Shown in pieces: positions 42,477 to 55,324 of a DNA stretch of 64,000 nucleotides. The notes under the pieces were generated by a model that was not told where the DNA came from, made no database searches, and saw nothing but the letters and a program-made list of their open reading frames with translations. Position 1 is the first letter of the stretch, and each line of letters starts with the position of its first letter. A program made the position numbers and the translations under genes. The DNA comes from Mesodorylaimus sp. YZB2_4. Taxonomy: Eukaryota > Nematoda > Enoplea > Dorylaimida > Dorylaimidae. The DNA lies in NCBI GenBank assembly GCA_030248295.1, contig JASANH010001537.1, positions 372,001 to 436,000 of the forward strand, in the 5' to 3' direction.

Positions 42477-43475
42477 TCGGTGCTTCACAAAGTGCAAATC
42501 AGAGTCTATATTTTTCATTTTTTGTATGTGCGAACGACCCAATGATTGTCTCCTATTGCTTATTTCAGGCGTGGTGTCTCAATGGTCCCGCCAGCACGAG
42601 TTAGCGGACCATGGAGGCCTCGGCACCAAGTGGGTGTGTGGGCTATTATAGGTAGGACCGAGCTAACGACTCCTCCGATTGGCTGCCTTTTGTCCAATCG
42701 GGTGTCGAGTCGTTATGTGCGAAGGGCATTTGATGAAGTTGTGTGTGGATTGCATTTTATTCTCTTACTTGTATCTTCTATAGTATTGCGGTCAGTCAAT
42801 CCTTCTATCGATCGATATTGCTGCTGGTCGCCAATTTCACGGGCTTTTCACGTGATTATGTTTCTGAAGTTTTTTGGGCTCACGCGATGGAATGCTCGTA
42901 AGAATAGGAGACGATGATGGGTATGCTTGTGCCAAAGCGATAGAGTGACGAGCCGATATTTTATTGCTAACGTTATGATATGTGCAGTCAAGGCGGGCAT
43001 TGCAAAAATGTACTTATTGTGAACAAATTGTTTTGTGAGTTGGATAAAATGGGAGAAAAATGAGAGACCGAATTAATGCTAACCTCTGGCCATCTGTATG
43101 CTTTTTATGACCTTTATTTTGAAGTTACCGCTTTGGGATATAGGCCTAAGCAACACTTGGTGCGACATTGAGGTATATCTCACCATTCAAATAACGCTAG
43201 GTTTCCCTATACCGTCAAGCTCTAATAAGCGGTGCATCTTATTTGATCGTAATATAATAGTAAAAGGTAACTTTTTTCCCTGCCTTATTTCGGCTATGTA
43301 ATGTGAAATGGATTGGTAAAATCGTTTTGATCACTGAGTGAGTAATACTGCGAGCTGTGAACATTTCTTTGCAGCCCACAGTTGAGCGACGTGTGTTTCT
43401 CGACAGTCTCCTCCAACGCATTTCGGCGCCGTAAATTTGTTCTTTCACGACTTTTCGGACTCAGAAATCTGAACT
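42477..43475 (+). other. 3' region of RING-NHL gene and EEF1B2 promoter
   Basis: 999 bp with no supportable coding gene. It holds a composite hair-pin at 42665-42714 and, just before the EEF1B2 start, an acceptor-like AG at 43463-43464. Confidence 0.5.
42665..42714. repeat. Two-part inverted repeat, likely 3' UTR hairpin
   Basis: AACGACTC (42665-42672) pairs with GAGTCGTT (42707-42714), and inside it CCGATTGG (42675-42682) pairs with CCAATCGG (42694-42701), around an 11-nt loop with small internal bulges. About 190 bp past the stop of the RING-NHL gene. Confidence 0.75.
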
Positions 43476-46016
43476 ATGCCTGCCTTCAACAGTTTGCCCG
43501 AACTAAATAGCTGGCTGGAATCCCGCAGTTACATCGAAGGGTATGTAAGAAGAGACTGGTACTTGCGCATTGTGCCGCAACTGTTTTTCTCTTGTTTTAG
43601 GTACTCTCCGAGCAAGCATGATGTCCAAGCTTTCGATAATCTAAAATCGCCGCCGTCCAAGGATCTGGCTCACGCTTTGCGCTGGTACAATCACATCAAA
43701 AGCTACAGTGCCGCTGAACGTCAGAAGTGAGGAACAGGGTTTCTTCTATTTTTGTGTGCCGAAGGCGCATGTCTCCAAAAATTGAGACCCGAGAAGCCAG
43801 TTATTAGGTCAGGTTAGGGTTGGTACATGGTAAAATTTCTGACTAATCGGAAGACTGCTGTACTGTTTGGACAGTGGAACAAACAAAATTTAGTGCCCAC
43901 TTTTCGGGCATCTTTTCGTTAGCTCTCACAAGGCATATGTAAGCGGCAATTTGGGTTGAGCGACTGTGATCAAAAACGTCTCTTAGGGTCAAAACCGTGT
44001 ACATTTTAGGTTCGGAGAAGGCGGGCAGTCTGCTGCTGCTGGACCATCAACCGCTCCGAAAAAGCCTGCGGACGACGACGACGTCGATTTGTTTGGTGAT
44101 TCTGGCGATGAGGTACGTTCAATAAAAGGATTTCGGCTTTGGTGCAGAAATCTTCGTTTTTTCCATGCGGTTTATGGTTTAGGACGATGCGGAGAAGGAG
44201 CGAGTGAAGCAAGAGCGTTTGGCCGCTTATGCTGAAAAGAAAGCTAAGAGTAAGTTATTGTTGGGTTGGCAAGTGGGAGCTTCTGAAACGTGGCATAGGA
44301 TCGATCTCAGAGGGGCCCTAGATCTTAAAAGTATGAAATCGGCTAAAACTTTAGCTAGTCCCACTTTATAAAAGCAGTTTTTCGCTATCGTCTGATTTTT
44401 TACTAAAAGTTGGACACTTTTTTCGAATCAAGACGGAAGAAGTTACTTGTGAAATGTTCTCCCTGCTGCCCTGCTAGATAAACCCTGCTATCCAGTAGAA
44501 TCATGGTTTGCTTCAACAAATTCCGTGGGGTCTACAGGCTACTTCGCTCCTGATTCAGGTTGGTATTGTCCCACCAGCTAAATAATTTCGTAGGGAAATG
44601 CATAAATTAAACACTAAATTTCACTGAATGAAAAATAATCGAGATGTGACAGTTGAACTCAAATTCGTCATTAGAAGGCGACGTCATAAACGGCATATTT
44701 CATGACAGGAACACCCAAGTGACACAAATCCTCTGTAATCTCTAACCAAAGCAGCGTCTGCTGCGGCCACGTAGGTATCCTTTTTGGTCTGTAGTGTTGT
44801 AATGGCCTCAGCATTGTTTCACATAGCGATTTTCTCTCAGTTTTATTGTCTAGTTTTGGTGTTCTATTATGGAATACCGATCATTTTCTTAGCGCTTTTA
44901 GTTTAATTGTTACATTAATTTGTTTTTCTGTTCATTCTCCTTCAGTTCCTTGCGAAACCCCGTGGCTGTGTGACAGTATTCCGGTAGAAACCAGGGACTA
45001 CCTGACGCGATTATACCTGCCTTTTGTCTCTCTCTAGTATGCATAAACGTGTTTGACATTGTTGCTCTGCATAAAAAAGTGCGCGAGTAGACTTGGGCTC
45101 CTTCCTACATTGACATTTCGTAGCCCCGCCCTGAAGTTCTTAATTTTTTGACCCCCTGCCTATGGAGCGTCTTTTTTTCCTAGAGGGTTTACAAGGAAAG
45201 TTTCTCCTCTACAGTACATAGTTTTAATAGTTGATTTTAAGGATAATCATGCTCTCATTTTTTAAGAATTTTCACTCACAGAAATGTTTTGGCAACTGCT
45301 GCGCTCCAAATCTTTCTGATCGTGAGACCATTAATTGCATTGCGCCCTATCTCATTCTGTTTTCCATTCCTCATAGCTGATAAAGATTTGAAAATACTTG
45401 AAGCTCATGGGGTGTCAAAACTTACTTCTGCTTTTCCTATTTTAGAGCCTGGTCCTATCGCCAAATCGAACGTAATTTTCGACGTCAAACCATGGTATGT
45501 GTTTAAAAATATGTCATTTTCTATTCTTATCACTCATTCTAATTTTAGGGACGACGAAACGGACCTGGCAGAAATGGAGAAAAAGATTCGTGAAATTAGT
45601 TGCGATGGTTTAATCTGGGGGCCATGTGAGTTACTTTGTTTCGTTCATGAGTTGTCCATGATTCATTTGATTTATTTTTAGCCAAAACTGTGCCGGTGGC
45701 TTTTGGCATCAAGAAATTGCAAATCGGTTGTGTGGTGGAGGATGAAAAGGTGCGTGTGCTTTTTTGAGCTTTCTGCTCGCAGGAGTGCTGAAGCTGTGAC
45801 GTGGAGGAAGGAGTGAGGGATGGTTTGGTTGGTTGACCTTGTGTAGGAGGGCAGTGATATTGCCTGAAACAGTGGAAGTGAAAAGGTGTGCAACACTTGT
45901 TCTTTCTGTTCAATGGAATATGATTTCAGGTGAGCACGGAGTGGTTGGAGGAACAGATCACGGCCAACGAAGATTTCGTGCAATCGGTGGACATCGCAGC
46001 CTTTAATAAGATCTAA
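43476..46016 (+). CDS. EEF1B2: Translation elongation factor 1-beta
   Basis: A 213-residue protein in eight exons: 43476-43540, 43601-43726, 44010-44112, 44183-44249, 45446-45494, 45549-45625, 45682-45749, 45930-46016. eEF1B-beta/alpha is the exchange factor that reloads eEF1A with GTP. The N-terminal GST-C-like domain starts [20 protein letters not shown]. An acidic link ([16 protein letters not shown]) contains the usual casein kinase II-type Ser. The C-terminal catalytic domain has [37 protein letters not shown] and ends VDIAAFNKI, with the Lys that inserts into eEF1A near the end. Intron 4 is long (1196 bp) with no feature I recognise. The ATG is 12 nt past an acceptor-like AG. Confidence 0.97.
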
Positions 46017-49000
46017 TCATAGGCGTGTTTTGAGAGGCTACGGTCGCTGATAAGCTGAGGTTGAAAGGGGTTTTGGAATAAAGATGGCTGCTATATTTGA
46101 GCGTGCGGGACTGGCGAGTGAGGGGCAGGGGCCGGTGCTGTCGTGTCACGGGGTGCCACGCAGAAGTCGTTCAAGTAGGTGCGAAGGGCTAGGTGGCTTC
46201 AGCAGGGTGGGGGTAGGACGTCTTGAATGGTCGTCATAGCAATGTGCCATCGAGGTTTCGCCTCATTAAGTGAGTTGGACGGAAGCAGGTGGAAAGCCAA
46301 GAAGTGTTCATCTTACCCGACCTTTGCATCGATGAGAGACATGTACAGTACGGTCGCACACACACGACGCGCGTCCACGTCGGCAGTAATCGCTAGTAAC
46401 CCATCACTTTTGTGACTATGCAATTTTCCAAATCGCAACTGCACCTCACAAAAATGATGAGACAACCGCGATTGGTGGCGGTGAATAGAATAGTGGGTGA
46501 TCCGTCGATGCGATCTGCAGGGAGTGAACGAGCAGCAGCCCGTCTCGGCCATCCATCGGCCGAGTGGGCCAGCACTTACCTGGCGAACAGGGCTGCCGCC
46601 GAACCGAGGTGGTGATGGGTGATTGGCTGACTGGCGCCAAAACAAACGCCTAATAAGCTAACGTTGACACAAGTGGTTCGTCTGGATGCAATGTTCGTTC
46701 ACCAGCCCTCGCTCCTCCGTCTTAGATTAAAGGGTTCGTCTTCGAGACCGGCTATTTATTGAACACCCCTCCCGCCTCACCTCATGCCCGCTGCGCATCC
46801 GTGCTCGCATGAACGCTTCCCCCGGGCTACAATACGAAATGATAGTGTTGGAGAAAAGTGAATGCCAAAAAGGTCTTGGCCACGCTCGTCTTCACGCACG
46901 ACTCATCACACATCAACACGCAACACTGTCACACCAGTCTGCCCGAAACACCTCACACCCTACTCCGATACGACACCCGGAAAATTTACCATTAAATTTC
47001 CAATGGGCTTGAACGTTTAGGAAAAGCTGAGACAAGGGTCCAAACCGTCCGCTGTGCCGATAGGGTCGGCGATGGACGAGTGAGTCGGCCGCTTGGGTGA
47101 CAGGAGTGGCCGCACGAACGTTGGTGGTGTATTAGGTAATTAGATTCGTTAGGGAGACGGTTCTCGAGTTGGCCGAGTCGAGTCTCTAATTGGCTCAGAA
47201 TATTCGAATATGGCTCATCCGTCATCCGAACACGGAGGCTAGCCTTCATTAGCACCGGACGCCACCGGCTTGTCATTGATGGGCGGAAGGGCGAGAAAAT
47301 GAGGAGTTGGAGAAAGACTCGGCGAACAAAGACTCAGAGTCTTACCTTTTAGACACTTTTAGCCGCCTGCGTCTGGCACCTTCTCCTCTTTTCATAAACA
47401 GAAATAATGATTAAGCTCGGCCTCGCTCGTCCTCTGCTTCGACTCGAGGAACGCATATAATTAAAAGGGCATCGATTTTGTCTTTTGCACAAGCCCGCAA
47501 CGAAACTGTCTCTCCGACTATAGCTGAGCAGAACACGAGACTCAGGCCGTATCGAATTCGCCCTCACTACTCGCTCTCCATCCACCCGACGAGGACACGC
47601 GCCAATTAGTGCATATTCAAAGTCAAGCCCCTACCTAGGCCAGCCAAAAATACATCCCGTCTACGAGGGTTTGAAATCGAAACTGGTGCCGTTGAAAACA
47701 TTTTCGCAACTAGCCTCGCTAAAGGGAACAACTGTTGAATATTTATTGCTGAAGTCCTTTTAGGGTCGAACACAAACAAACACGCATGTTGCAAAGATGG
47801 ATTAGGCGGTCTGGTAATGCATGCACCGGGCTCGACTGTGCATGGCATGACCAGATTCAGGCATTTGGCCTCAGAACTAACAAGACCATCACTGACAACT
47901 GCGGGAGGCCGCGAGTCCGAACGAATCTTGGAGCACTCGTTAGCTGACCTCCTCGTCAGCTCGCGGCTGGATTTCAGACGTTTGAATAGACTGCACACTG
48001 TACAGCATGGGACCAGAAGTGGCTGACCGCAGTTGATCTTTCTCTGTTGGAATCTCTCGCACCTCGACTCAATTCCAGCTCTTTCTAGAACAAGACCTAA
48101 CGCCGCAGCCATTCTGGAACAACCTGCCAGAGCCGAGTTTCGCAGCTGCTGTCGACCTGAAGCTTCTAATCACCAAAGCCAGCTAATTTCTCCGCACTCT
48201 ATCCAGGCACACATCCCCATCACATGATTTCACACTCGTGCCATTTTCAAAAATAGTCCCTGTGCACTCACGAGTAAATTACAGGGATTCTCCGCTTAAT
48301 TGAAGACACCCCGTGGTCGAGCGTGGTGCCGTCGCGGGCGTGACTCGTGTGAACAAAACTGCCGCCTTGCGCCCCGTTCGCACGCTCATTTATGGCAGAC
48401 CCGTTGGGAATAAACAAATGTCCGTTTCCGTGCAACATTCCCAGCCCGTGTAAAATGACACAAAATCCTTCATTTCCGCATAACCGTGCATACACCCATT
48501 TTGAGCTTATGTACTGTACAGTGGTTCTCGGTGTGGAGCATACAGTAGAAGTAAGGATGTCAGACTCATCTGGCCACTAATTCGTGCCCGAGTGGTCACT
48601 CGGGGCGCGTGCGCGTGCCAGCACGTGTTCGTACAGTAATTACGGGCTGGAACGTGATTCGCCCATTTCGATGAGCGTAGCGAAAGTTTGGTATCGCCTT
48701 GGCCCCGGGCATCGACCGGCTGGCACTGGATGTTACGCAACGCGACCCTGGCGGTCGCCCTTTCTGGCCATAATAACGCGGATGCACGAGACGGTGTGTT
48801 GTCTATTTTATCTGGACGTCTCATCGTTGCTCACCGTCCCATTTTCGGGCCTAGCCCAGGGCGTTTTACATAATTCCGTCGTCCCTGTCCACCAGTCGGT
48901 GACAGGCGACTGGTTTCGCCGGTCCGACTACGCGTGCCTGCCCTCCGGCACTCAGTCTCTATAACGACCAAGCGTGGCGTCTACCTCGACGTGCGTAAAC

Positions 49001-49560
49001 AACGTGACGTACATCGTTTCCCATCTTCTCCTTTTTTGGACGCGCGCGGGGTGGCCGTAACTGGCTCCTCATTCACTACGCATCAATTCCCTTTCGACGA
49101 ATCTCCCATCGGGTCTCGCTGCCCCCGAGGCACTCCTCCTCATTCCGTCCCACGTGCCCGTCCAGGGTGCCAGCACGTACCCTCGCCGCCAGGCCTAACC
49201 CTACTCTTATATGAATCTTCTCCCATTCCCGTACTTCTAGAATCCCTGTCATGGTCGCCGCGAATACCCTGCTCGAATTACTTCTCTTACTCCTCATATT
49301 CATCATGAGCACTCTGGCTTTTGTGGATTTTCTAGTATCGCTATTCCTCCGCTTATTGGCTTCGATGGCAGATGCATTGCAGATGGCACCCAACGTGCGC
49401 CACTTGGCCGCTTGCTGCTCAGCTTGATATTGATTCGGGCCTTATCACCAGCTCAAAATTTAAAAGTCATATTTTTGACTTTATTCCACTTGCAAGTGAT
49501 ATATTTTCTAAAGGTTGCTCGCGGGATCAGATTTGATTGATATTCGTGGCGAGCAGCGGG
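46017..49560 (+). other. Gene-poor 3.5 kb upstream of EcR
   Basis: No frame here shows a protein family signature; the longest (minus 47606-48112, 168 codons) lacks splice support and has a composition unlike its neighbours. It probably holds the EEF1B2 3' end, EcR regulatory sequence and perhaps untranslated or alternative EcR exons. Confidence 0.5.
46077..46082 (+). other. AATAAA polyadenylation signal for EEF1B2
   Basis: AATAAA 61 bp past the EEF1B2 stop codon. Confidence 0.6.
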
Positions 49561-52500
49561 ATGAGTGCGGTTACAGTAACCTATCAGGAACTACCGCCCA
49601 TGGCCAGCTGGGCCGCCGATGGACACCACCACCACGGTGATGCAGCCACTATTATGCATTTCGGGGAGCCTAATCGGGCCCAGTACCGTGATAATGCCAG
49701 CGCTGCGCCCCCGTGGAACACGTTCTGCATGGAAGGTAAGAGCAGTGTCTGCTTTGGGGCATGGATACTCTGGCACTGGTGTACTGCGCTGTCTCCTTCC
49801 TTGCTCACGACTGGCCGAATGGCTGTGCTGTCTGGCTCGGACGTCCGAAATGGACATCGCCCGTCTGCGTCCACTCCCTTCGTCTGTCAATTTTATATAA
49901 CAAATATAATTCATTTTCCATTTTTGCAAAATTCTCTGCCCGTGTGTCAAGGTCGCCGCCGATGCCCTCGCTGCGGGAGGAGGCGATGTTGTCGAGACGG
50001 CGGGTAGGCATTACGTACGAGCCTTGTGAAATGCCCGCGGGTACAGTACCTAACGGACACCACAATCCTGATACCCCACACACTAAAATCGAACCCAACG
50101 TCCGTGAAAATGAGACGCCCCGCTCGCATTCTAAGGACAGTCTGGGTCTTGTAATATTTCACAGCATTTTTCATTCTTTAACTATTCCTGTAGCGGGTGT
50201 GCACTTTTGATCACATAGCCACGTAATTTAGACTCGCACTGTTTATACATAAAATAGACGATGTGACTGATATCTTGTCGATGAGATGGGAAAATGATAC
50301 AGTTTTGATGTGCTTTGAAAGGTGCTCCCTCTGCCTAGAATTACGACGCATCACTGAAGCTATTTTTTCAGGGCTCGAGTCTAAATGCGATTCGGTACAC
50401 GCGACGGCCATGGACACTACATCGCCCGTTGATTGGATGGTGAGCGGGGGTCACTTGGGGTCACCCGTGACCGACGGCGCCCCGCCCCCTTACCACATGC
50501 CCCTGTACAACGGCGACGGGGCTTACTCATACGATTGTGCGCCCGGTGCCGTCAAGAAACGTTTCGCACATATTCGAACCAGCTCCAGCCCAGCTGGACC
50601 AACTGGCCTGATTGGAATAAGTGGCGGTACTTCGAGTACGAACGGAGTGTCTAGTATGGCACCCGAGGAATTGTGTCTGGTATGCGGTGATAAGGCGTCC
50701 GGTTATCACTACAATGCGTTGACGTGCGAGGGATGCAAAGGTAGGCACTGTTGCATTGCGGTTCTCCGGATCCGTATGTCCCTGAGTGACTGGTGAAGTT
50801 TCTGCACTGCGCTGAAACCTCAGAACAGTCTACGCTCACAAACCCTGGGGGCCGGCTCCATGCAGAACATCATTTGCTGGACGAGTCACGCCAGTCAGTC
50901 GTCTAGTGTGATATAATTCAAAATTCCGTGTGAAGTCACCGCACGATTTGCAGTCGGGCTCCAAAATACAAATCATGTACAGTAATAGGCCGAGTCTGGG
51001 GTGGGGTGTCTTATTGCACTAGAGTTTTATCGTTGGAAACCATCAGCAGCGACTTTGCTTACGGGCTCGAATTTTTAGGCTTTTTCCGCCGTAGCATAAC
51101 GCGCAAGGCCATGTACTACTGTAAATACGGTGGTCACTGCGACATCGATATGTACATGCGTCGAAAGTGTCAGGCGTGCCGACTTCGAAAATGTCTCGAC
51201 ATCGGTATGCGGCCAGAGTGTAAGTCAAAACAACTGCTACTCTAACAATGCCCAAGCGCCTGATCATAAAATTTTATTTTAGTGGTGATTCCGGAAGAAC
51301 AGTGTCGTCTAAAACGAGAATCTAAAAATAAAATGCGTACGGTGAATGGCAACAATGGCAGTAACACTTCTACCGCCTCGACGACCACACCCGTCGCCAC
51401 CAACGAAGAACGCAAATCAAACAGTCCGCAGCAGGTAGTGAGCGCCCTTGCCGCGACACTGACTCATCTCACTGCACGTTTCCTGTTCAGGTGACGTCGA
51501 CTGATTCAATCAGCCCCAACCCGCCCATGCTAGGCCTGACCCCCGAACAGCGCGAGTTAGTACACCGTCTGATTCGATACCAAGATCAGTTCGAAATGCC
51601 CTCCGACGAGGAGCTGGCCAAACTTTCAGTGAGTACACTGACTCGCTTGTTGTGTGTTGTGCATACCAGTCAGACAGTGACTCTTAGATGTACCAGATTG
51701 ATTCCTTCGTGTTTACAGGCGTTTCGCAACGAGCAGCAAGGACAACAGGGTCACACGCACTTTCAGCATTTGGCCGAGCTGACCATTCTCAACGTGCAGT
51801 TGATCGTAGAGTTCACCAAGCACCTGCCAGGTTTCCTGACTTTAAACAAAGATGATCAGCTCACTTTGCTCAAAGTAAGCTAGCCAGTTATCACTCAGCC
51901 TTACATGCACTGACGACAAGGCCTCAATCTAGGCTTGTTCCACGGAAATTTTAATGCTAAAAACGGCGAGACGCTACGACCAAAAGACAGACACAATCGT
52001 GCTAGGCAACCGTACGACCAGTTGGGCTTATAGCCGGGACGCGTACAAACAAGCGGGCATGGGCTCGGCCACTGATGCAATATTCGAATTCGCCAAATCA
52101 ATGGCTAGACTGCGCGTCGACCCTGCCGAATTCGCCCTCTTGACTGCAATCAGCATATTTTCTGGTAAGCTTCGAATCATCATTTCCGTTGAAGCCGTGC
52201 GTGATATTGCTCTTTGCAGAACGACCGGGCCTGTCGGAACCGCGTAAAGTGGAGGACATTCAAGAAGTTTATACGAGCACTTTGCAAGCTTATATCGACG
52301 CTCATAGACCTAAAAATCGAACAGTATTCGCTCGTCTTCTGATGAAGCTGACTGATTTGCGCACTCTGGGATGCGAACAGGCAGACGTGTTGTTCTCGTT
52401 GAAAGTGAATGGTGCCCGGCTTCCCATCAATGTATCTCAAAATGGATGCGAGCAAGGAGACGAGCCCGCAACTTCCAGTGGCGATTCGTCCGGCAGACCC

Positions 52501-52788
52501 CTCGACGATGGTCAATTGCTCGGTGCCAATGGGTCGTGCACCCAACGCGTGCCCAACGTACGTATCAAAGTGGAACCATTGGCTAGTACTCCGGCTGGTC
52601 AGTTTGGCCGTGGTGAGGAGCTGGGCGCAGGATTTGAGTGTCACTCAACCCTCTTCGCACCCGCCCATGAGGATGTCAACAACAACAACCATCGTTATCT
52701 TCAGTTTCAAAATGCTGATGAAGGCGTGCATCAGCAGCCAGCCGTGTCTAGTAGCACATTCCCGGATACCCTGTCCAAATGGAACTGA
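49561..52788 (+). CDS. EcR: Ecdysone receptor (nuclear receptor NR1H)
   Basis: A 643-residue nuclear receptor in eight exons: 49561-49735, 50372-50740, 51079-51219, 51283-51434, 51491-51628, 51719-51874, 51933-52164, 52220-52788. EcR pairs with USP/RXR and switches on moulting genes when bound to ecdysteroid. The A/B region is His/Gly/Ser-rich (DGHHHHGD). The DNA-binding domain (160-225) has [20 protein letters not shown] then [12 protein letters not shown] (P-box EGCKG), the second finger [17 protein letters not shown], and the RMRPEC-like C-terminal extension (GMRPE). The ligand-binding domain (about 305-525) has [33 protein letters not shown] and the helix-3 to -5 signature, then [17 protein letters not shown] and [16 protein letters not shown] 110-residue Ser/Gly/Gln-rich F region follows. 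At the 51219/51283 join the residue after PE is Leu, where fly EcR has Cys. Confidence 0.94.
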
Positions 52789-53966
52789 CCAGTTGGTTTA
52801 AAGTTAGTAAGTTCCTAGATGGCCTAGAAACCATAGAATCGTGTTGGGAAGCTATAGGCCAGGCTCTGTTAGGCTGCAGTATTTATGCAATTTGCCCACT
52901 CGCATTATTGAGGCGCGCCCCCCAGTGTATATTGTATGCTTGCCAGTGACTGCTCAGCACAAGCGAGAAGTGATAATGTTGAGGATGCCGTACTGTGCAC
53001 ATTCCAAAAACTGGTATGTTTTTTGTAGATTCTTGTTTCGAATGTGCCTGCATTGTTATGCCTTGCCTCGTTATTATTCGATTGGTAGATTCGTTAGCTT
53101 TTTGCTGACGGCTGTCCATTTCGATTAGCCTTCGCCCACATTCCAATTTTGTAAAACAGGTGCATTTTTAAAGTTGTTGTCTTTTTTTGTTGGCGCGCGG
53201 GTGTATGGTTCAATGATCATTTAGGCATGCGTACATTTTGTTAATTATTAGGCGTGAATTTCTTTTTCGTTATGCATTTACTCGGCACTCTTTGTACCAA
53301 ATGACGCAGGGCCTTTATTATGATTGTTATGTCACCAGAGTTCTTTCATTTGTGCAATTTATTCTCTAAAATCAAGATTTACTCATTTTCACAATAGTCT
53401 ACGGCGATCAGTGCAATCTGTTTCCCCGATGTGAGCAGGTCGTGTGCATATATTTACTCTTTGTCGTCCTATGCATTTACGACTGTAGTGTCCTAAGTAC
53501 AATTTTTCGAGGGTGGATTTGTTTTTCAGAGGAGATCCAGCTGTGCGTACACTAGCGAGGCAGGTAAAGCTATCTAGGCCATATTTGAAATTCTAATCAT
53601 TTCCAGGGTCGTTAGGGCGACTAATTAGAAGGCAAGGGACTTGTGTTGAAGACATTGACAGCCGCCAGAGTCCATCTCTGCGCTCAGGACGCGTAAAAAC
53701 ATGTCGTTTTTGGGCGCCTCAGGGTAAGTAGCTGACAATAAAAATATCTTAGCATTCAAGTGTGGCTGAGGGCGCCAGTTGGCCATCCCTCGTGCCATCG
53801 TCTTCTCCCTCTCTCACCTTTCACTCGTCGACGTGTCTTGAAATACTTAGGTGGCAAGAAATGGATCATCATTGCTCGAGAACATTTCTCACCCTGCTCC
53901 CTTTTACGACCGCCTTTTCCACTAGAAAAATCTTTTCTCTGGCGAGTATTGTCGACGCCCTGAAAA
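52789..53966 (+). other. EcR 3' region / intergenic
   Basis: 1.18 kb without a supported gene. AT-rich to about 53400 as expected for a 3' UTR. A small ATG exon-like string at 53701-53722 before GGGTAAGT has phase 2 and therefore does not fit the NALCN exon series. Confidence 0.45.
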
Positions 53967-54003
53967 ATGATGACCAATGAACACAACAAGTCAAACCTGG
54001 ACA
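53967..54003 (+). CDS. Candidate alternative first exon (NALCN), 12 codons
   Basis: ATGATGACCAATGAAC... opens MMTNEHNKSNLD and ends one base into a codon before GTAAGT at 54004. That phase fits the exon starting at 56902. Very short, so chance is a real possibility. Confidence 0.25.
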
Positions 54004-54643
54004 GTAAGTGGTGGTGATGGTGTGCAGTGCAGTATTGCATAGTGCCGGTGGTGTGTTCTGTTCACGTGAATAACCATCGACGTCAGGCCTCCACCTCGGG
54101 CGATGAGCTCTAATATTTCCCAATGTCCGTCCAGGCTGACCAGCATGGGAATTTTCTGCCTTGCGGCGTGTTCATTTTCCCAAGTCCATGTCGGGTATAA
54201 CTGGCCTTGAGGCGTTGTCGTTGGCTACTCTCGGCCAGGCTCTCACTCCAATCCTGTCTTCGCTCTGCTTATTCTTCCTATTCAAGTCTAGCAATGATTG
54301 GTTTTCGTGTTTGGGAGCTTCATAATCAATCACGCGCTCTCATTGGAGACAAAGCGAAACAAGTGCTTTTGACGTTGTTCGCGAGACGTGTGGACTGCCA
54401 GAGCAATGCTGCTAGTCGTTCCATCTCGGCTTATTGCTTCGCCAACTTGAAAAGAGCAATATCTCATCGCGTTCCGTTGATGCGGAAAATGTCAATTGAG
54501 CTTGGCTTTACCGCTTTTGTCGTCTGGCAATTAATTTTTTACCCGTCGTCCTGTCCAAACTCGTCTAATCGTGTCCATCGGTTTCGCGTCCGCTGGCGGC
54601 AACAAACTTCTGCCTCCTCTCATCCTCGGTTGGTTTCTTTGAA

Positions 54644-54782
54644 ATGGCGCGGTACACGAATTCGTTTGCTGTACAAAATTGCCGGATGGCCAGCGAAGAG
54701 CATTCTACGAACAGTGTGAGCAGACGATTGGCGGCCATGGCTGATGAGAATTATGGTTTCCTCAATCCCACTCGACTCTTAG
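54644..54782 (+). CDS. Candidate alternative first exon (NALCN)
   Basis: Reads MARYTNSFAVQNCR to GFLNPTRLL and ends one base into a codon at a GTGAGTG donor (54783), compatible with 56902. Two further in-frame ATGs lie inside. No homology is recognised; such N-termini are poorly conserved. Confidence 0.35.
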
Positions 54783-55176
54783 GTGAGTGTGTAGGCTTTG
54801 GTTTCCGTTGGAGGCACCACGCTCGAGCTGTGCACACTTGGTCGAACACTGGTGGCCGACTGGCCATCGACGTGCCAATGTTTACAAATCGATCGAACAC
54901 ATTAGACATAAGCACGCAAAACGATTAGGGGCGCTTTATGGCCGCCTAATGCACCCATTCAAACAAATTAGCTAAAATGTGGATGCCTATGCGAGGGGTG
55001 TGCGGTTGAAGTGTCGGTTCCTAATCGAATTACCTGTCATCGAATTTCCTGGCCGGACGCGTAGCCTCCATCCGCATTAGGTCACACAAGCCTGGCCCCC
55101 TTTTCGTTCCGTGTCAAAGCTAGTCCGGCCAGCAACGAGCACGGTCGAGCAGGAACGGCGTGGTTACTTGTCAATA

Positions 55177-55324
55177 ATGCAGGAGGAATCTTTCGGCGGC
55201 GACCAAATGGGCCATCATCACCATGGCTCGCACGTCGGCTCCCTCCGACTCGTAGTGCACGGTCACGGTTACGCTCACGGGCCAGATATGGCTATTAGCC
55301 AATCAGCCGTAAGCAACCACACAG
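55177..55324 (+). CDS. Candidate alternative first exon (NALCN), His-rich
   Basis: Reads MQEESFGGDQMGHHHHGS and continues His/Gly-rich to SAVSNHT, ending one base into a codon before GTAAGC (55325). Same phase as the neighbouring candidates. Confidence 0.4.

Noticed and set aside
47606..48112. 168-codon open frame on minus upstream of EcR
   Set aside because: No family motif, Arg/Ser/Cys-rich composition typical of a chance frame, and overlapping frames on plus of similar quality.
50281..50371. In-frame upstream ATG continuous with EcR exon 2
   Set aside because: It reads through a good acceptor (TTTTTTCAG) and the exon at 49561 joins in phase. It could be an alternative start, but nothing favours it.
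53701..53722. Short ATG exon before a GTAAGT donor
   Set aside because: Its phase (2) does not fit the NALCN exon at 56902 and it is only seven codons.
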